Below, piece after piece: positions 1 through 8,241 of a DNA stretch of 64,000 nucleotides. Under the pieces are notes generated by a model. That model was given only the letters and a program-made list of their open reading frames with translations. It did no database searches and was not told the origin of the DNA. Position numbers and translations under genes: made by a program. The DNA lies in the NCBI RefSeq assembly GCF_012958305.1, contig NZ_JABBYO010000002.1, positions 372,001 through 436,000 of the forward strand, given 5' to 3'. Positions within the stretch are counted from its first letter, which is position 1. Each line of letters begins with the position of its first letter. This stretch comes from Tautonia rosea (GTDB taxonomy: Bacteria; Planctomycetota; Planctomycetia; Isosphaerales; Isosphaeraceae).

Positions 1-854
1 CAAGCAGCCTGGAAATTTTCCACTCGTTCATGCTAGTTCACGATGATCTGATTGACGAAAGTGTAGTTCGGCGTGACCAGGATGCGTTGCACGAGGCGTT
101 GCGGAGGGAGCACGACCGCCCCGATTCGGAACGAGCTCGAAAACTCGGTCATGATCTGGCATTGCTTGGTGGCGACTTGATGTTTGCCCTCGGGATGCGG
201 ATGGTCAGTCGGTCGGGAATCGACCCGACGATCGCACTCCAGATTCAATCATTACTTTCGGACATGCTGCTTGAGACAGGGCTGGGGGAAGCGCTCGACG
301 TTCTCTACGATGACCGTCCGCTCGATCAGATGACTGAAGGCCAGATCGTCGAGGCCTACATTCGAAAAACAGCTCGGTATAGTATTTCCGGGCCTCTCGT
401 CCTTGGAGCAATGCTCGCTCAGGCTCCCCGAACAGTTTGGCGGGCACTCGATCGATATGGCGACTTGCTGGGCCTGGGGTATCAGATCCGCAACGATCTC
501 GATGCCATGGCCGTATGCCTTGACGAGGGTGATCACCCCGACCTCGACGGCGGCAAGCGCACCCTTCTGCTTTGGACCGCGTATCAACGGCTCTCCCCCC
601 CCGGACAACTCGATCTTGAGCAAGCCCTGGCGAGCCCGCCGACCTTGGAGCGTCGCCGCCGACTTGACTCCCTGATCCGCGAGAGTGGTGCCATTGAGTC
701 CTGCGAAGATCGTTTGCGATTGCTCCAGGAACAGGCTCACGCCACGCTTCTTGAGTCTCCCCTGGATCCCCTTCAACGACGGTCGTTTCTGGCCTTGGTG
801 GACTTGCTTCCGGGGGGAGTCCCGAGTCCTTTGCCCAATGCCGTCGCTCACTGA
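1..854 (+). CDS. Polyprenyl (geranylgeranyl-type) diphosphate synthase, 5'-truncated
   Basis: The frame is open from base 3 with no start, so the true start lies before the window; the first visible residues lead straight into the first aspartate-rich motif, VHDDLIDESVVRRD, of class I trans-prenyltransferases. These enzymes condense IPP with allylic diphosphates. The second aspartate-rich region reads QIRNDLDAM followed by a GGKRT stretch; its first Asp is replaced by Asn, a partial departure from the usual DDxxD. The gene sits 108 bp before crtI, and crtI, crtB and crtC-like genes follow, so supply of GGPP for carotenoid synthesis (crtE role) is the natural inference. Chain length cannot be read with confidence from the visible part. 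Confidence 0.88.
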   Translation, partial: SSLEIFHSFMLVHDDLIDESVVRRDQDALHEALRREHDRPDSERARKLGHDLALLGGDLMFALGMRMVSRSGIDPTIALQIQSLLSDMLLETGLGEALDVLYDDRPLDQMTEGQIVEAYIRKTARYSISGPLVLGAMLAQAPRTVWRALDRYGDLLGLGYQIRNDLDAMAVCLDEGDHPDLDGGKRTLLLWTAYQRLSPPGQLDLEQALASPPTLERRRRLDSLIRESGAIESCEDRLRLLQEQAHATLLESPLDPLQRRSFLALVDLLPGGVPSPLPNAVAH

Positions 855-962
855 TTGAGAGCGGACCCACTTCGTAATTTTTCCTGGACAATTTCTCGGT
901 GAGATCCGTCTTTCGTTCGATGGCTGGGCCGACATCGCCCTTAAGGTCGAGGTTATTCAGAA

Positions 963-2528
963 ATGGGTATGGGAGTAGCCGCCTCGTTTGACCCGAATCC
1001 GGCTCCAGTGGACCGCAATGTTACGGGGGATGCGAGGCCGAAGGCCGTCGTGATCGGAAGCGGCTTCGGCGGCCTGGCCGCGGCGATTCGTCTGCAGGCC
1101 AAAGGCTATTCCACGACCATTCTTGAGATGCGCGATAAGCCCGGCGGTCGTGCTTATGTGTTCGAAGATGAAGGCTTCATCTTCGACGCAGGGCCAACGA
1201 TCATCACCGTGCCGTTTATCTTCGACGAACTCGCGGAAGTCGCAGGCAAGCGATTGAGTGATTATGTTTCGATTGTTCCTTGCGACCCGTATTATCGCAT
1301 TTACTTTGATGACGGGATGACGTTCGATTACGTCGGAGATCCCGAACGGTTCGAGGCGGAAATCCGGAAGTTTAATCCCTCGGATGTGGAGGGATACCGT
1401 CGCTTCGCAGATTACACTCGGCGCGTCTTTGACCGTGCCTTCACCGATCTGGCTCATCATTCGTTCCATAGTGTCTGGGAGATGGCCAAGGTCGCTCCCG
1501 ATTTGATCAAGTTGCGTGCTGAAGTGCCGGTGTTCCGTCGCGTCTCGCAGTTCATTCAGGATCCTCACCTGCGAATTGCCTTGTCGTTTGAACCGTTGCT
1601 CATCGGGGGCAATCCGCTGCGATCGTCGTCGATTTACGCGATGATCCACTATCTGGAGAAGACCTGGGGTGTCCACTTTGCAATGGGGGGGACGGGAGCG
1701 CTGGTCAGTGGCCTGGTCCGTATGTTTCAAGACATCGGCGGTCAGGTTGAGTTGAATGCTCGGGTCGAGGAAATCGAGGTCGAGAACCGCCACGCCCGAC
1801 GGGTCCGCCTGGCTGACGGCCGCCGATTTGATGCCGAGGTGGTGGTGTCCAACGGAGACGTGGCGAACACGTACCGCAAGCTGATTGGCCCCGAACATCG
1901 CCGCAAGTGGACCGATCGCCGGCTCGAACGGATGCGATACGCCATGAGCTTGTTCGTCATCTATTTCGGCACGAATCGGACGTACGACCACCTGCCGCAC
2001 CACGCGATTCTTCTCGGGCCACGTTACGAAGGCTTACTGCGTGACATTTTTGATCGCAAGATCGTGGCTGACGACTTTTCACTCTACCTCCACACTCCCA
2101 CGCGAACCGACCCAAGCCTGGCACCTCCTGGATGCGACGGGTTCTATGTGCTGAGCCCAGTGCCTCACCTTGGCGGTGGTCAAGACTGGGATGCAATCAA
2201 AGAGGATTACGCCGACCGCATCCTCGCCTCCATGGAGAAAGCGCACCTGTTGCCCGATCTTCGGAAGCACCTCGTGACCAAGCGGATCTTTACGCCCAAG
2301 GATTTTGAGACGCACCTCGATGCCTACATGGGAACGGCCTTCCAGTTCGAACCTGTCCTGACGCAATCGGCCTGGTTCCGTCCTCATAACAAGAGCGAAG
2401 ATGTCGAGGGCCTTTATTTCGTCGGAGCCGGAACCCATCCGGGAGCGGGCCTTCCCGGTGTGGTCAGCAGTGCGAAGGTGCTCGATCACTGGCTCCCGCC
2501 TGTCAGTCGCTCGGTCTCGGCAAGGTGA
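963..2528 (+). CDS. crtI: Phytoene desaturase-type carotenoid oxidoreductase
   Basis: This is a 521-residue FAD-dependent oxidoreductase of the CrtI/CrtN family, the usual length for phytoene desaturases. The N-terminus carries the dinucleotide-binding fold (GSGFGG at residues 32-37, followed by an acidic residue at the end of the second strand). The C-terminus has the family signature GAGTHPGAGLPG near residue 490. Such enzymes introduce double bases into the colourless phytoene backbone at the membrane. An in-frame ATG two codons later (969) is an alternative start. The stop codon overlaps the GTG of crtB by 4 bp, implying translational coupling. Whether the substrate is C40 phytoene or a C30 backbone cannot be read directly; the neighbouring prenyl synthase and crtB favour C40. 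Confidence 0.93.
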   Translation: MGMGVAASFDPNPAPVDRNVTGDARPKAVVIGSGFGGLAAAIRLQAKGYSTTILEMRDKPGGRAYVFEDEGFIFDAGPTIITVPFIFDELAEVAGKRLSDYVSIVPCDPYYRIYFDDGMTFDYVGDPERFEAEIRKFNPSDVEGYRRFADYTRRVFDRAFTDLAHHSFHSVWEMAKVAPDLIKLRAEVPVFRRVSQFIQDPHLRIALSFEPLLIGGNPLRSSSIYAMIHYLEKTWGVHFAMGGTGALVSGLVRMFQDIGGQVELNARVEEIEVENRHARRVRLADGRRFDAEVVVSNGDVANTYRKLIGPEHRRKWTDRRLERMRYAMSLFVIYFGTNRTYDHLPHHAILLGPRYEGLLRDIFDRKIVADDFSLYLHTPTRTDPSLAPPGCDGFYVLSPVPHLGGGQDWDAIKEDYADRILASMEKAHLLPDLRKHLVTKRIFTPKDFETHLDAYMGTAFQFEPVLTQSAWFRPHNKSEDVEGLYFVGAGTHPGAGLPGVVSSAKVLDHWLPPVSRSVSAR

Positions 2529-3433
2529 GGTCGATGGCGTCGCGAAAGACCAGTCCCCTTGACCTTGCGGTCGGAGAACGGCGCTGTCGACGCATCACCC
2601 GACACTACGCCAAGACGTTTTTCTTTGCCTCGCACTGTTTACCTCGATTGATTCGTCGCCATTCGTACGCCGTTTACGGCTTTTGCCGGTGGGCCGATAA
2701 TGCGGTGGACGAGGCGACGGATCTCGACGATGCGACCCGGCGACTCGATCATGTTCGCACCGTGCTAGCGTTGGCCTATTCAGACGCTCCCGCACCTTCG
2801 GGAGTCCTGGCATTCCGGAAAACGCTGCGCGATCGGGCGATTCCTCGACGCTTGTTTGACGACCTGCTCGACGGCATGGCGATGGATCTGACCGAGGATC
2901 GCTATCCGGACTACCCGGCTCTGGATCTTTATTGCTATCGGGTTGCCGGTGTCGTTGGGTTGATGATGACACACGTATTCGGGTATCGTGACGAATGCTG
3001 CCTGCCTCAAGCGCTCGCACTTGGCCGGGCAATGCAATTGACCAACATCCTCCGAGATGTCCGTGAAGACCTCGATCGGGGCCGCATCTATCTGCCACAG
3101 GATGAGCTGGTCCGATTCGGCGTCTCAGAGGGGCAGTTGGCCGAACAGCGTGTTGATGACTCGTTTCGGGCCTTCATGCGGTTCCAGATCGATCGGGCCA
3201 GACAGGCGTATGCCGAATCCGAGCAGGGGGTTCCCTTCCTGATCGGTGCGGCCAGTCGGCTGACAGTCCGAGTCATGGGACGGCTCTATGGTGGCATCCT
3301 CGACGAGATCGAGCGACTCGATTACGACGTCTTCCAGACTCGAGCCCACGTCTCAACCCCCCGGAAGCTCCGGTTGCTGACCGCCTGTCAGCGAGAGACG
3401 ATCAGCGAGAGTTTGCGACGCTCCTGGAGCTGA
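2525..3433 (+). CDS. crtB: Phytoene/squalene synthase family protein
   Basis: This 302-residue protein belongs to the head-to-head prenyl synthase family, which joins two prenyl diphosphates to give phytoene (from GGPP) or squalene-type products. The first metal-binding site appears as WADNAVDEATD and the second as NILRDVREDLDRGRIYLPQDEL, a near-canonical CrtB signature. The GTG start overlaps the crtI stop (GTGA), and an ATG three codons later (2534) is an alternative. The order crtI-crtB with the overlap indicates one operon with the upstream prenyl synthase and the downstream crtC-like gene. Confidence 0.92.
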   Translation: MRSMASRKTSPLDLAVGERRCRRITRHYAKTFFFASHCLPRLIRRHSYAVYGFCRWADNAVDEATDLDDATRRLDHVRTVLALAYSDAPAPSGVLAFRKTLRDRAIPRRLFDDLLDGMAMDLTEDRYPDYPALDLYCYRVAGVVGLMMTHVFGYRDECCLPQALALGRAMQLTNILRDVREDLDRGRIYLPQDELVRFGVSEGQLAEQRVDDSFRAFMRFQIDRARQAYAESEQGVPFLIGAASRLTVRVMGRLYGGILDEIERLDYDVFQTRAHVSTPRKLRLLTACQRETISESLRRSWS

Positions 3434-3444
3434 GAGTACTCACC

Positions 3445-4569
3445 GTGTCCGTCATCACCCCGTCTCCCCGCCCGACCCCTCCCGATCCGGCCCTTGATCC
3501 CGATCGCTTCTTCAACCTTCAAGCTCCCGGCTCGCAGGAGTGGTGGTATTTTGATGCCATCAGCGATGATGGCCAGGACGCGGTCGTGGTCATCTTCTTC
3601 GCCGGCTTGCCGTTTAACCCGGCCTATGGCACGGCGGCGAGGCGTCATCTCCTGAACCCGAAACAGCACCCAGCTCCACACCCGCTCGATCACTGCGGGG
3701 TGGCCTTCAGCTGGTATCGACCCCACGGGGCGACCGTGAAACGCAGAGGGCGAGGAAACCCCGGCCGTCGTGCCCAGGCCTATGTGTTAAACAGTCATCG
3801 ACGGGAAGACTTTTCTCACGACGCCGATCCCTTCCGTGTTTCAATCGGCACATCTCGGGTCGAGCGCGACACCGAAGGGTATCGCATTGTGCTCGATGTG
3901 CCAGACTGGGACCCAGCCCGCCGAATTCAGGCCGACTTGCGATTCTGTCCCGCAGCCGGCACTGAGCCGTTTGAGATCAATTTGGGCGGTGAGGGCTCTC
4001 CTCATCACTGGCTTCTGGCCGCAGCCGATTGTCGGGTCGACGGAGACCTTTCGATCGATGGTCCGGGAGGCTCATCAATGACATTCCGGGGACGAGGTTA
4101 TCACGACCACAACGCCGGCACCGAAGAGTTGTCGCTCGCCATGACTAAATGGCAGTGGGGACGGGTTCACGATGAGGACCGTACCGAAATCTACTATATC
4201 GCTCAGCCTCGAAAGGGACCGACCCACTCGCTTTGGCTCTCGTGTCGGGATGGGAAGCCGGAGATCGTTCGAGACCAGCCGGAAGTCGCCGTCTCGCAGC
4301 GATGGAATAACTGGTACTTCGTCCCTTATCACGGAGCCATGACGTTTTCGGACGATGAAGGACGGAAGCTGCAACGTTGGATCGACCACGCGATTGATTC
4401 CGGCCCGTTCTATCAACGATGGCTTGCCGAGTTTCGAGGGCCCGGATTCCGGTCGAATCGACTCGGCATTGCCGAACAACTTGATACCGGAAAGCTCAAT
4501 CATCCCCTCTACAACTGGATGATTCCCTACCGACTCAAGCAATTCGCTCCCGAATCGTCGGGCTCTTGA
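3445..4569 (+). CDS. crtC: Carotenoid 1,2-hydratase (CrtC) family protein
   Basis: The 374-residue product resembles the CrtC/hydroxyneurosporene synthase family, which adds water across the terminal double bond of acyclic carotenoids. Supporting segments are the N-terminal QEWWYFDAISDDG, the central GRGYHDHNAGTE and the region MTKWQWGRVH. The start is a GTG 11 bp after the crtB stop, so it is the last gene of the carotenoid operon. With crtI and crtB it predicts a hydroxylated acyclic carotenoid, which would suit the pink colour of many Isosphaeraceae (inference). No signal peptide is apparent. The family also contains lipocalin-like proteins of unclear activity, so the exact reaction is less certain than the family. 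Confidence 0.82.
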   Translation: MSVITPSPRPTPPDPALDPDRFFNLQAPGSQEWWYFDAISDDGQDAVVVIFFAGLPFNPAYGTAARRHLLNPKQHPAPHPLDHCGVAFSWYRPHGATVKRRGRGNPGRRAQAYVLNSHRREDFSHDADPFRVSIGTSRVERDTEGYRIVLDVPDWDPARRIQADLRFCPAAGTEPFEINLGGEGSPHHWLLAAADCRVDGDLSIDGPGGSSMTFRGRGYHDHNAGTEELSLAMTKWQWGRVHDEDRTEIYYIAQPRKGPTHSLWLSCRDGKPEIVRDQPEVAVSQRWNNWYFVPYHGAMTFSDDEGRKLQRWIDHAIDSGPFYQRWLAEFRGPGFRSNRLGIAEQLDTGKLNHPLYNWMIPYRLKQFAPESSGS

Positions 4570-4703
4570 CGCCCTGGTGTCGCTCACAGGCTCCCAATTC
4601 CGACTGCCAGATTGATGCAACAGCGTCTTGCCGGGGCATCTGGACTCCTGCTGGGTACCATGGCAGACGTACGGAATTCGAGAGCCGGAATGAGGTGGCA
4701 TCG

Positions 4704-4907
4704 ATGCTGGTACTAGGTCGCAAGCCGTCCGAGCGGATTCTCATCGGAAGCGAATTGCGGATCACCGTGCTGGGCCTGGAAGGGAAGCAGGTCCGCCTCG
4801 GGATCGAAGCCCCCGCCGAGGTGACGATTGTTCGAGAAGAAGTGAGAGCAAAGGATCGAAGCTCCACTTCCATCGATCACGAATCGACCGGGCCGACAAT
4901 GGTTTGA
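4704..4907 (+). CDS. csrA: Carbon storage regulator CsrA
   Basis: This short gene encodes 67 residues, close to the usual CsrA length of about 60-70. It begins MLVLGRKPSERILIG, the canonical CsrA start, and holds the beta-strand segment VRLGIEAPAEVTIVREEV that contains the conserved RNA-binding Arg. CsrA dimers bind GGA-containing hairpins in mRNA leaders and control translation. The ATG at 4704 is chosen because the protein family begins exactly there and a GAGGTGG Shine-Dalgarno precedes it. It lies 134 bp after the carotenoid operon and is probably transcribed separately or as a tail gene. The last 18 or so residues are a poorly conserved, Ser/Thr-rich tail. Confidence 0.93.
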   Translation: MLVLGRKPSERILIGSELRITVLGLEGKQVRLGIEAPAEVTIVREEVRAKDRSSTSIDHESTGPTMV

Positions 4908-4918
4908 GCGGCCCGGTC
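4886..4918. terminator. Stem-loop between convergent csrA and lipoprotein genes
   Basis: A perfect 9-bp stem (GACCGGGCC / GGCCCGGTC) has a 15-nt loop that contains the csrA stop codon. It lies between convergent genes and could end transcription from both sides. There is no clear T-run, so an intrinsic terminator is only probable. Confidence 0.5.
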
Positions 4919-4936
4919 CGAGAGTCAGCAAAACGT

Positions 4937-5689
4937 TCAGAAGGCGACAGCGGACCCGCCGTCCCCCGTCGCACCTCCCACACTGTCGGGGCGTCCGCTG
5001 AACCGGGAGGCCGCTCGCTGGCCCACGGCGAACGTGCCGAGCGTGAGATCCACCGGATTGGGAGTGGCGGTCGGAGCCTCACCCGAGGGGTACTCCCAGA
5101 TGAGGGCGACGTCGTAGGTCGCGTCCCCCGACTCTTCCTTGTAGAAATACAGGTGGATGAGCTGAAGGTTGCGGTCGGTCATCGTTAGGCGTTCGAAGGT
5201 GATCGGCGGAGCCACGTCGCTCCGAGGCCACACCGTTTTGTTCACCTGCTCGATGGGAGCGGAAGCGATGTCAGGACCGTAGACCTGCGCCAGGACGTTG
5301 ATGACATCGGATCGGAAGTCGCCCCGAGCCGCCCGGGGTGGCTGCTCGGGATCAGGCGGTTCCTGAGAATCGCGCCGGGCGAGGACGTGAAGCGAGTAAT
5401 TCGTATTCGCAGACTGCGGGTTGAAACTGGCCTCAACCTCGAAGGCATCCGGGTTCAGGGGAATCAGTTCGAACTCAGGCCGCTGGGCAAGCCCTTGAGG
5501 CACCCTCAGGAAAATCGAGTTCTCCGCAAATGGCCCCTGGGCTGCGCTATAAAGCTGCTGATCGAGGATCATGTCGTCCTTGAGGCGACCCTGGGTTGCC
5601 TCAAGCCTTGCCTCGTAGCTGGAATAACCACAGCCGAGGACCGGGAGCGAAAGGACGAAGAACGTCGCGAGGGCCGGGAGGCGTCTCAT
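4937..5689 (-). CDS. Putative lipoprotein of unknown function
   Basis: The start was placed at 5689 because the protein then opens with a typical lipoprotein signal, MRRLPALATFFVLSLPVLGC, and an AGAGG Shine-Dalgarno lies just upstream; a longer open frame extends to 5827 but has no signal at its start. The 250-residue product should be exported and lipid-anchored at the Cys of VLGC. The mature part begins GYSSYEARLEATQGRLKDDM and contains no domain that I recognise. It is rich in Pro and acidic residues in the middle and ends in a Gly-rich tail. It follows the S24-fold regulator gene on the same strand, about 100 bp downstream. Confidence 0.75.
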   Translation of the reverse strand: MRRLPALATFFVLSLPVLGCGYSSYEARLEATQGRLKDDMILDQQLYSAAQGPFAENSIFLRVPQGLAQRPEFELIPLNPDAFEVEASFNPQSANTNYSLHVLARRDSQEPPDPEQPPRAARGDFRSDVINVLAQVYGPDIASAPIEQVNKTVWPRSDVAPPITFERLTMTDRNLQLIHLYFYKEESGDATYDVALIWEYPSGEAPTATPNPVDLTLGTFAVGQRAASRFSGRPDSVGGATGDGGSAVAF

Positions 5690-5796
5690 TCGGAACCTCT
5701 GCGGGTGGTCGCAGGACAAGGGGCCGATTGAGGAGACGGCCCCGAGAAGGTCGTTTTTGTATTGCCTTTGAATGGTCGAGCGTTTCTGCCCGGCTG

Positions 5797-6633
5797 TCAA
5801 GAGACTGGCGCGACATGCGGGGTGCACGACCAGAGGACCCGGCGGAACGGAATCGTTTTCACCCCCGGATCCTCGTCGGCAGTCCTTGTCGGCACGATCT
5901 CGGGCTCGAACGCGGGATTCTCAGCCCGAAGCAAGACAACGTGACCGGCGACCTGTAGCCAGCGGATCAACACACGCCCCTCGATCCGAGCTGCGACGAG
6001 TGCTCCGTTCAAGACCTCGGCTGATTCGGGACGCTCCGCAATTCCAACCACCGCGCCGTCGGCCAGGATGGGCATCATGGCCGTTCCTTTGACCTTCAGG
6101 CAGTGGAAATTACGGGACTTATCCAGCCATTCCCGCTTCATGGGCAGTGTCTTGAACGTTTCGTGTCCGTCCGTCTCGCTCTCCTCGAGATCCTCGACAT
6201 GAACAAGCACTTGATCGGCTTGCTGGTCAAGCTCAATCCCCCGAGGCAGAAGAGGATTCGGAGCAAAGCCCCCGTCCGAACGGGTCTCCAGCATGTTCAA
6301 GACCTGTCGCAACAGGTCTCCAACCGAACCGGCCCGCCCCGTTTCCGAGGGACGATCGCTGATCAAAGGCCGACTGCGGCGCAGTTTGGTACCTTCGCCG
6401 TGCAGAAGCCAACGGGGTTCAACATCCGTTAGCTCGATGAAGCGGAGGAGTACTTCCGAGGGAACCGTGACCCCCGTTTCGTAGTTGTACCAGGTGCGAA
6501 TCGGCAGGTTGAGCCGACGAGCGAGTTCGGGACCGCCCCGATCACCATATTGTTCGGTTCGGATCTCTTTCAAACGATTGGCCAGTTCGCACTTCGTGCG
6601 GACGACCTCCGGAGAACTCTTGCAGCGTGCCAT
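5797..6633 (-). CDS. XRE-family regulator with a catalytically degenerate S24 (LexA/CI-like) domain
   Basis: The 278-residue protein has an N-terminal helix-turn-helix of the XRE type (about residues 16-80: GGPELARRLNLPIRTWYNYETG) and a C-terminal LexA/CI-like S24 fold (about residues 175-260: KVKGTAMMPILADGAVVGIAE...). In active S24 repressors the nucleophile is the Ser of a GxSM motif and the general base is a Lys in a VxVKRL-like strand. Here these positions are Ala185 (GTAM) and Arg224 (VLIRWL). The protein should therefore bind DNA and dimerise but not self-cleave. The start at 6633 is preferred because a GGAGGAGG sequence precedes it; an ATG at 6663 is also in frame. A sigma70-like promoter and an inverted repeat lie upstream, suggesting autoregulation. 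Confidence 0.82.
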   Translation of the reverse strand: MARCKSSPEVVRTKCELANRLKEIRTEQYGDRGGPELARRLNLPIRTWYNYETGVTVPSEVLLRFIELTDVEPRWLLHGEGTKLRRSRPLISDRPSETGRAGSVGDLLRQVLNMLETRSDGGFAPNPLLPRGIELDQQADQVLVHVEDLEESETDGHETFKTLPMKREWLDKSRNFHCLKVKGTAMMPILADGAVVGIAERPESAEVLNGALVAARIEGRVLIRWLQVAGHVVLLRAENPAFEPEIVPTRTADEDPGVKTIPFRRVLWSCTPHVAPVS

Positions 6634-6730
6634 CGGTGCAGATTCCTCCTCCCCGGGAGACATCTTGGTCAGAACGATTCAAGTGACTCCCTCGCGGCGG
6701 GACGGGTGCCAAACTTGGTTGGAGAATCCT

Positions 6731-6758
6731 AGTATAGCAATTTGAAAAGGCAAAGCAA
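6731..6758 (-). promoter_or_regulatory. Sigma70-type promoter of the S24-fold regulator
   Basis: On the minus strand a TTGCTT -35 box (6753-6758) and a TATACT -10 box (6731-6736) are separated by 16 bp. Both match the consensus well in an otherwise GC-rich region, and the regulator gene follows about 100 bp downstream. Confidence 0.6.
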
Positions 6759-6775
6759 AGCGGCTCTATCGCGAT

Positions 6776-6791
6776 GATGCATTGCTGCATC
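6776..6791. promoter_or_regulatory. Candidate operator (GATGCA-N4-TGCATC)
   Basis: A perfect 6-bp inverted repeat with a 4-bp spacer lies about 18 bp upstream of the -35 box of the regulator promoter. The position suits binding by a dimeric HTH protein, most simply the regulator itself. This is inference from symmetry and position only. Confidence 0.4.
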
Positions 6792-7052
6792 GCAACCGTG
6801 GCTCCGATGCCACACACGTCGTCGCATGGGGAGACGATCTCGGCGATCCTTCGCAGTCAAGCCAAGCGAGGACGCTACCTTACACGATCTCCGCAGCTTG
6901 GAGGTTGACCCTTAGCGATGGTGTTCTGGGTGCTTTTCTGGTGTCAAGGTGTTGGAGGAGGAACCGAAATCAACGGGAGGGTTCCACTCAGGGCAGGAAT
7001 CCGAAACGGCGCCGAGCAGCTCAGGACGGATTGGGGGGACGGACTCGAACCA
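6792..7052. other. Intergenic stretch, nothing further recognised
   Basis: This is the gap between the FHA gene (its 3' end at 7053) and the regulator promoter region. I see no plausible gene, tRNA or strong hairpin in it. Confidence 0.4.
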
Positions 7053-7754
7053 TCAGCGTCGGTCATCATCGTCGATCTCAATGCCCATTAGAAACTCGGC
7101 AATTGCCTCGTTGGCTCCCGCGTCTTCAACCACAGCGTCTTGCTTGGGCTCTTGTTTCGGCTTGGCTTGCTTGGCAGCGGGGGCCTTCGCGGCCGGGCTG
7201 GCTTGCGGCTTCGGGGAGGGCCTGGTGGCGGGTGGGGCCGATTCGGGCGTCGAAGCCTTGCCAGGCGAAGCGGACTTAGCAGGTGCCGGGGAGGGTTGAG
7301 GTTGCTCCTCGTCGCCTCCAATGACGAATTCGAGGACATCGTCGTCATCGAGGGCAATGGGAGCTTCGACAGGCTCGGGTATGGCGGTATCGGACGATTT
7401 GGCCCCCGATCCTGAACCCACGGTCACATTCTGAGCTTCGGCTCCGGAAGTCACTGCGGAGCCGAGGGATTCGACCCGGAATTCGATGGGTCCGACCATG
7501 AGCAGATCACCGGGCTCGAGCACCCGCTGCTCTTCAATGCGTTTGCCGTTGACAAACGTTCCGTTGGCACTGCCCAGATCCTTGACAAGCAGAAGACCCT
7601 TTTTTTCAAAAAGCTGGCAATGCTTGCGGCTTACCTGGGAAGACCGCACGGTCAACTCGCATCCATCCTGACGACCGATGGTCGTGACGCCGTCAGCCAG
7701 ACGGAGGGTCTTCGCGGCGCTTCGACCTTTGAGGACGACGAGCTGGTAATCCAT
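7053..7754 (-). CDS. FHA-domain protein with Pro/Ala-rich tail
   Basis: The 233-residue product begins with a forkhead-associated domain (about residues 1-95) that binds phosphothreonine peptides. It shows the hallmark residues: IGR after the second strand, SSQVSRKH, and LGSANGTFVNG. The remainder is a low-complexity Ala/Pro/Lys linker, then a conserved-looking acidic end (ANEAIAEFLMGIEIDDDD). There is no signal peptide or membrane segment, so it is cytoplasmic. The start at 7754 is chosen because the FHA fold begins immediately (MDYQLVVLKG) and a GAGG lies upstream; the frame stays open to 7868. FHA proteins usually read Ser/Thr kinase signalling, which planctomycetes use heavily. Confidence 0.85.
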   Translation of the reverse strand: MDYQLVVLKGRSAAKTLRLADGVTTIGRQDGCELTVRSSQVSRKHCQLFEKKGLLLVKDLGSANGTFVNGKRIEEQRVLEPGDLLMVGPIEFRVESLGSAVTSGAEAQNVTVGSGSGAKSSDTAIPEPVEAPIALDDDDVLEFVIGGDEEQPQPSPAPAKSASPGKASTPESAPPATRPSPKPQASPAAKAPAAKQAKPKQEPKQDAVVEDAGANEAIAEFLMGIEIDDDDRR

Positions 7755-7960
7755 GAGACAAACCTCAGCATCGAGGGCCCAGGGGTCCAACGCCCTGGGC
7801 CATCGGCATGCGAGCCTCGAAGAAAAGCCATGATTGCGGTAAGGGTTTCCCCATTCCAAGGATAACACCCGATGGGATCAGGGGGCAATCCCGCCCAAAA
7901 GCCGATCGCGAAGGCGACGGAAAGTTTCGAGGGCTGACCCCTTGCTTTCCCCTCGGGCGG

Positions 7961-7990
7961 TTGGATATATTGCTTTTGTCTTGCTAATAC
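7961..7990 (+). promoter_or_regulatory. Possible promoter of the tRNA-Gly gene
   Basis: A TTGGAT -35-like box at 7961-7966 and a TAATAC -10-like box at 7985-7990 are separated by 18 bp, with the tRNA starting 48 bp further on. The match is moderate. Confidence 0.35.
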
Positions 7991-8038
7991 AGGACACACC
8001 ATTTAGGTCCGATTGGCATCACTGCCGATGTGCGACGG

Positions 8039-8110
8039 GCGGGAGTAGCTCAGGGGTAGAGCACCACGTTGCCAACGTGGTTGTCGTGGGTTCAAATCCC
8101 ATCTCCCGCT
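8039..8110 (+). tRNA. tRNA-Gly (anticodon GCC)
   Basis: The 72-nt sequence folds into a full cloverleaf. The acceptor stem is GCGGGAG/CTCCCGC, the D-arm GCTC/GAGC, the anticodon arm CCACG/CGTGG with loop TTGCCAA, and the T-arm GTGGG/CCCAT with loop TTCAAAT (last pair G-T). The anticodon is GCC, reading GGC/GGU glycine codons. The 3' CCA is not encoded (CCT follows the discriminator T), and a run of seven T residues at 8113-8119 may end transcription. Confidence 0.96.
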
Positions 8111-8241
8111 CCTTTTTTTATTGGTAGCACCATCACCGACCCCCCGGGCTGGCGGCCGACGCTCGAGCAGATCGGGTTGGACGGGGTATCCCGCATTTGC
8201 CCCCAGCCCACTCGAATGCCTCAGCGGAAGGATCGTCCTCG

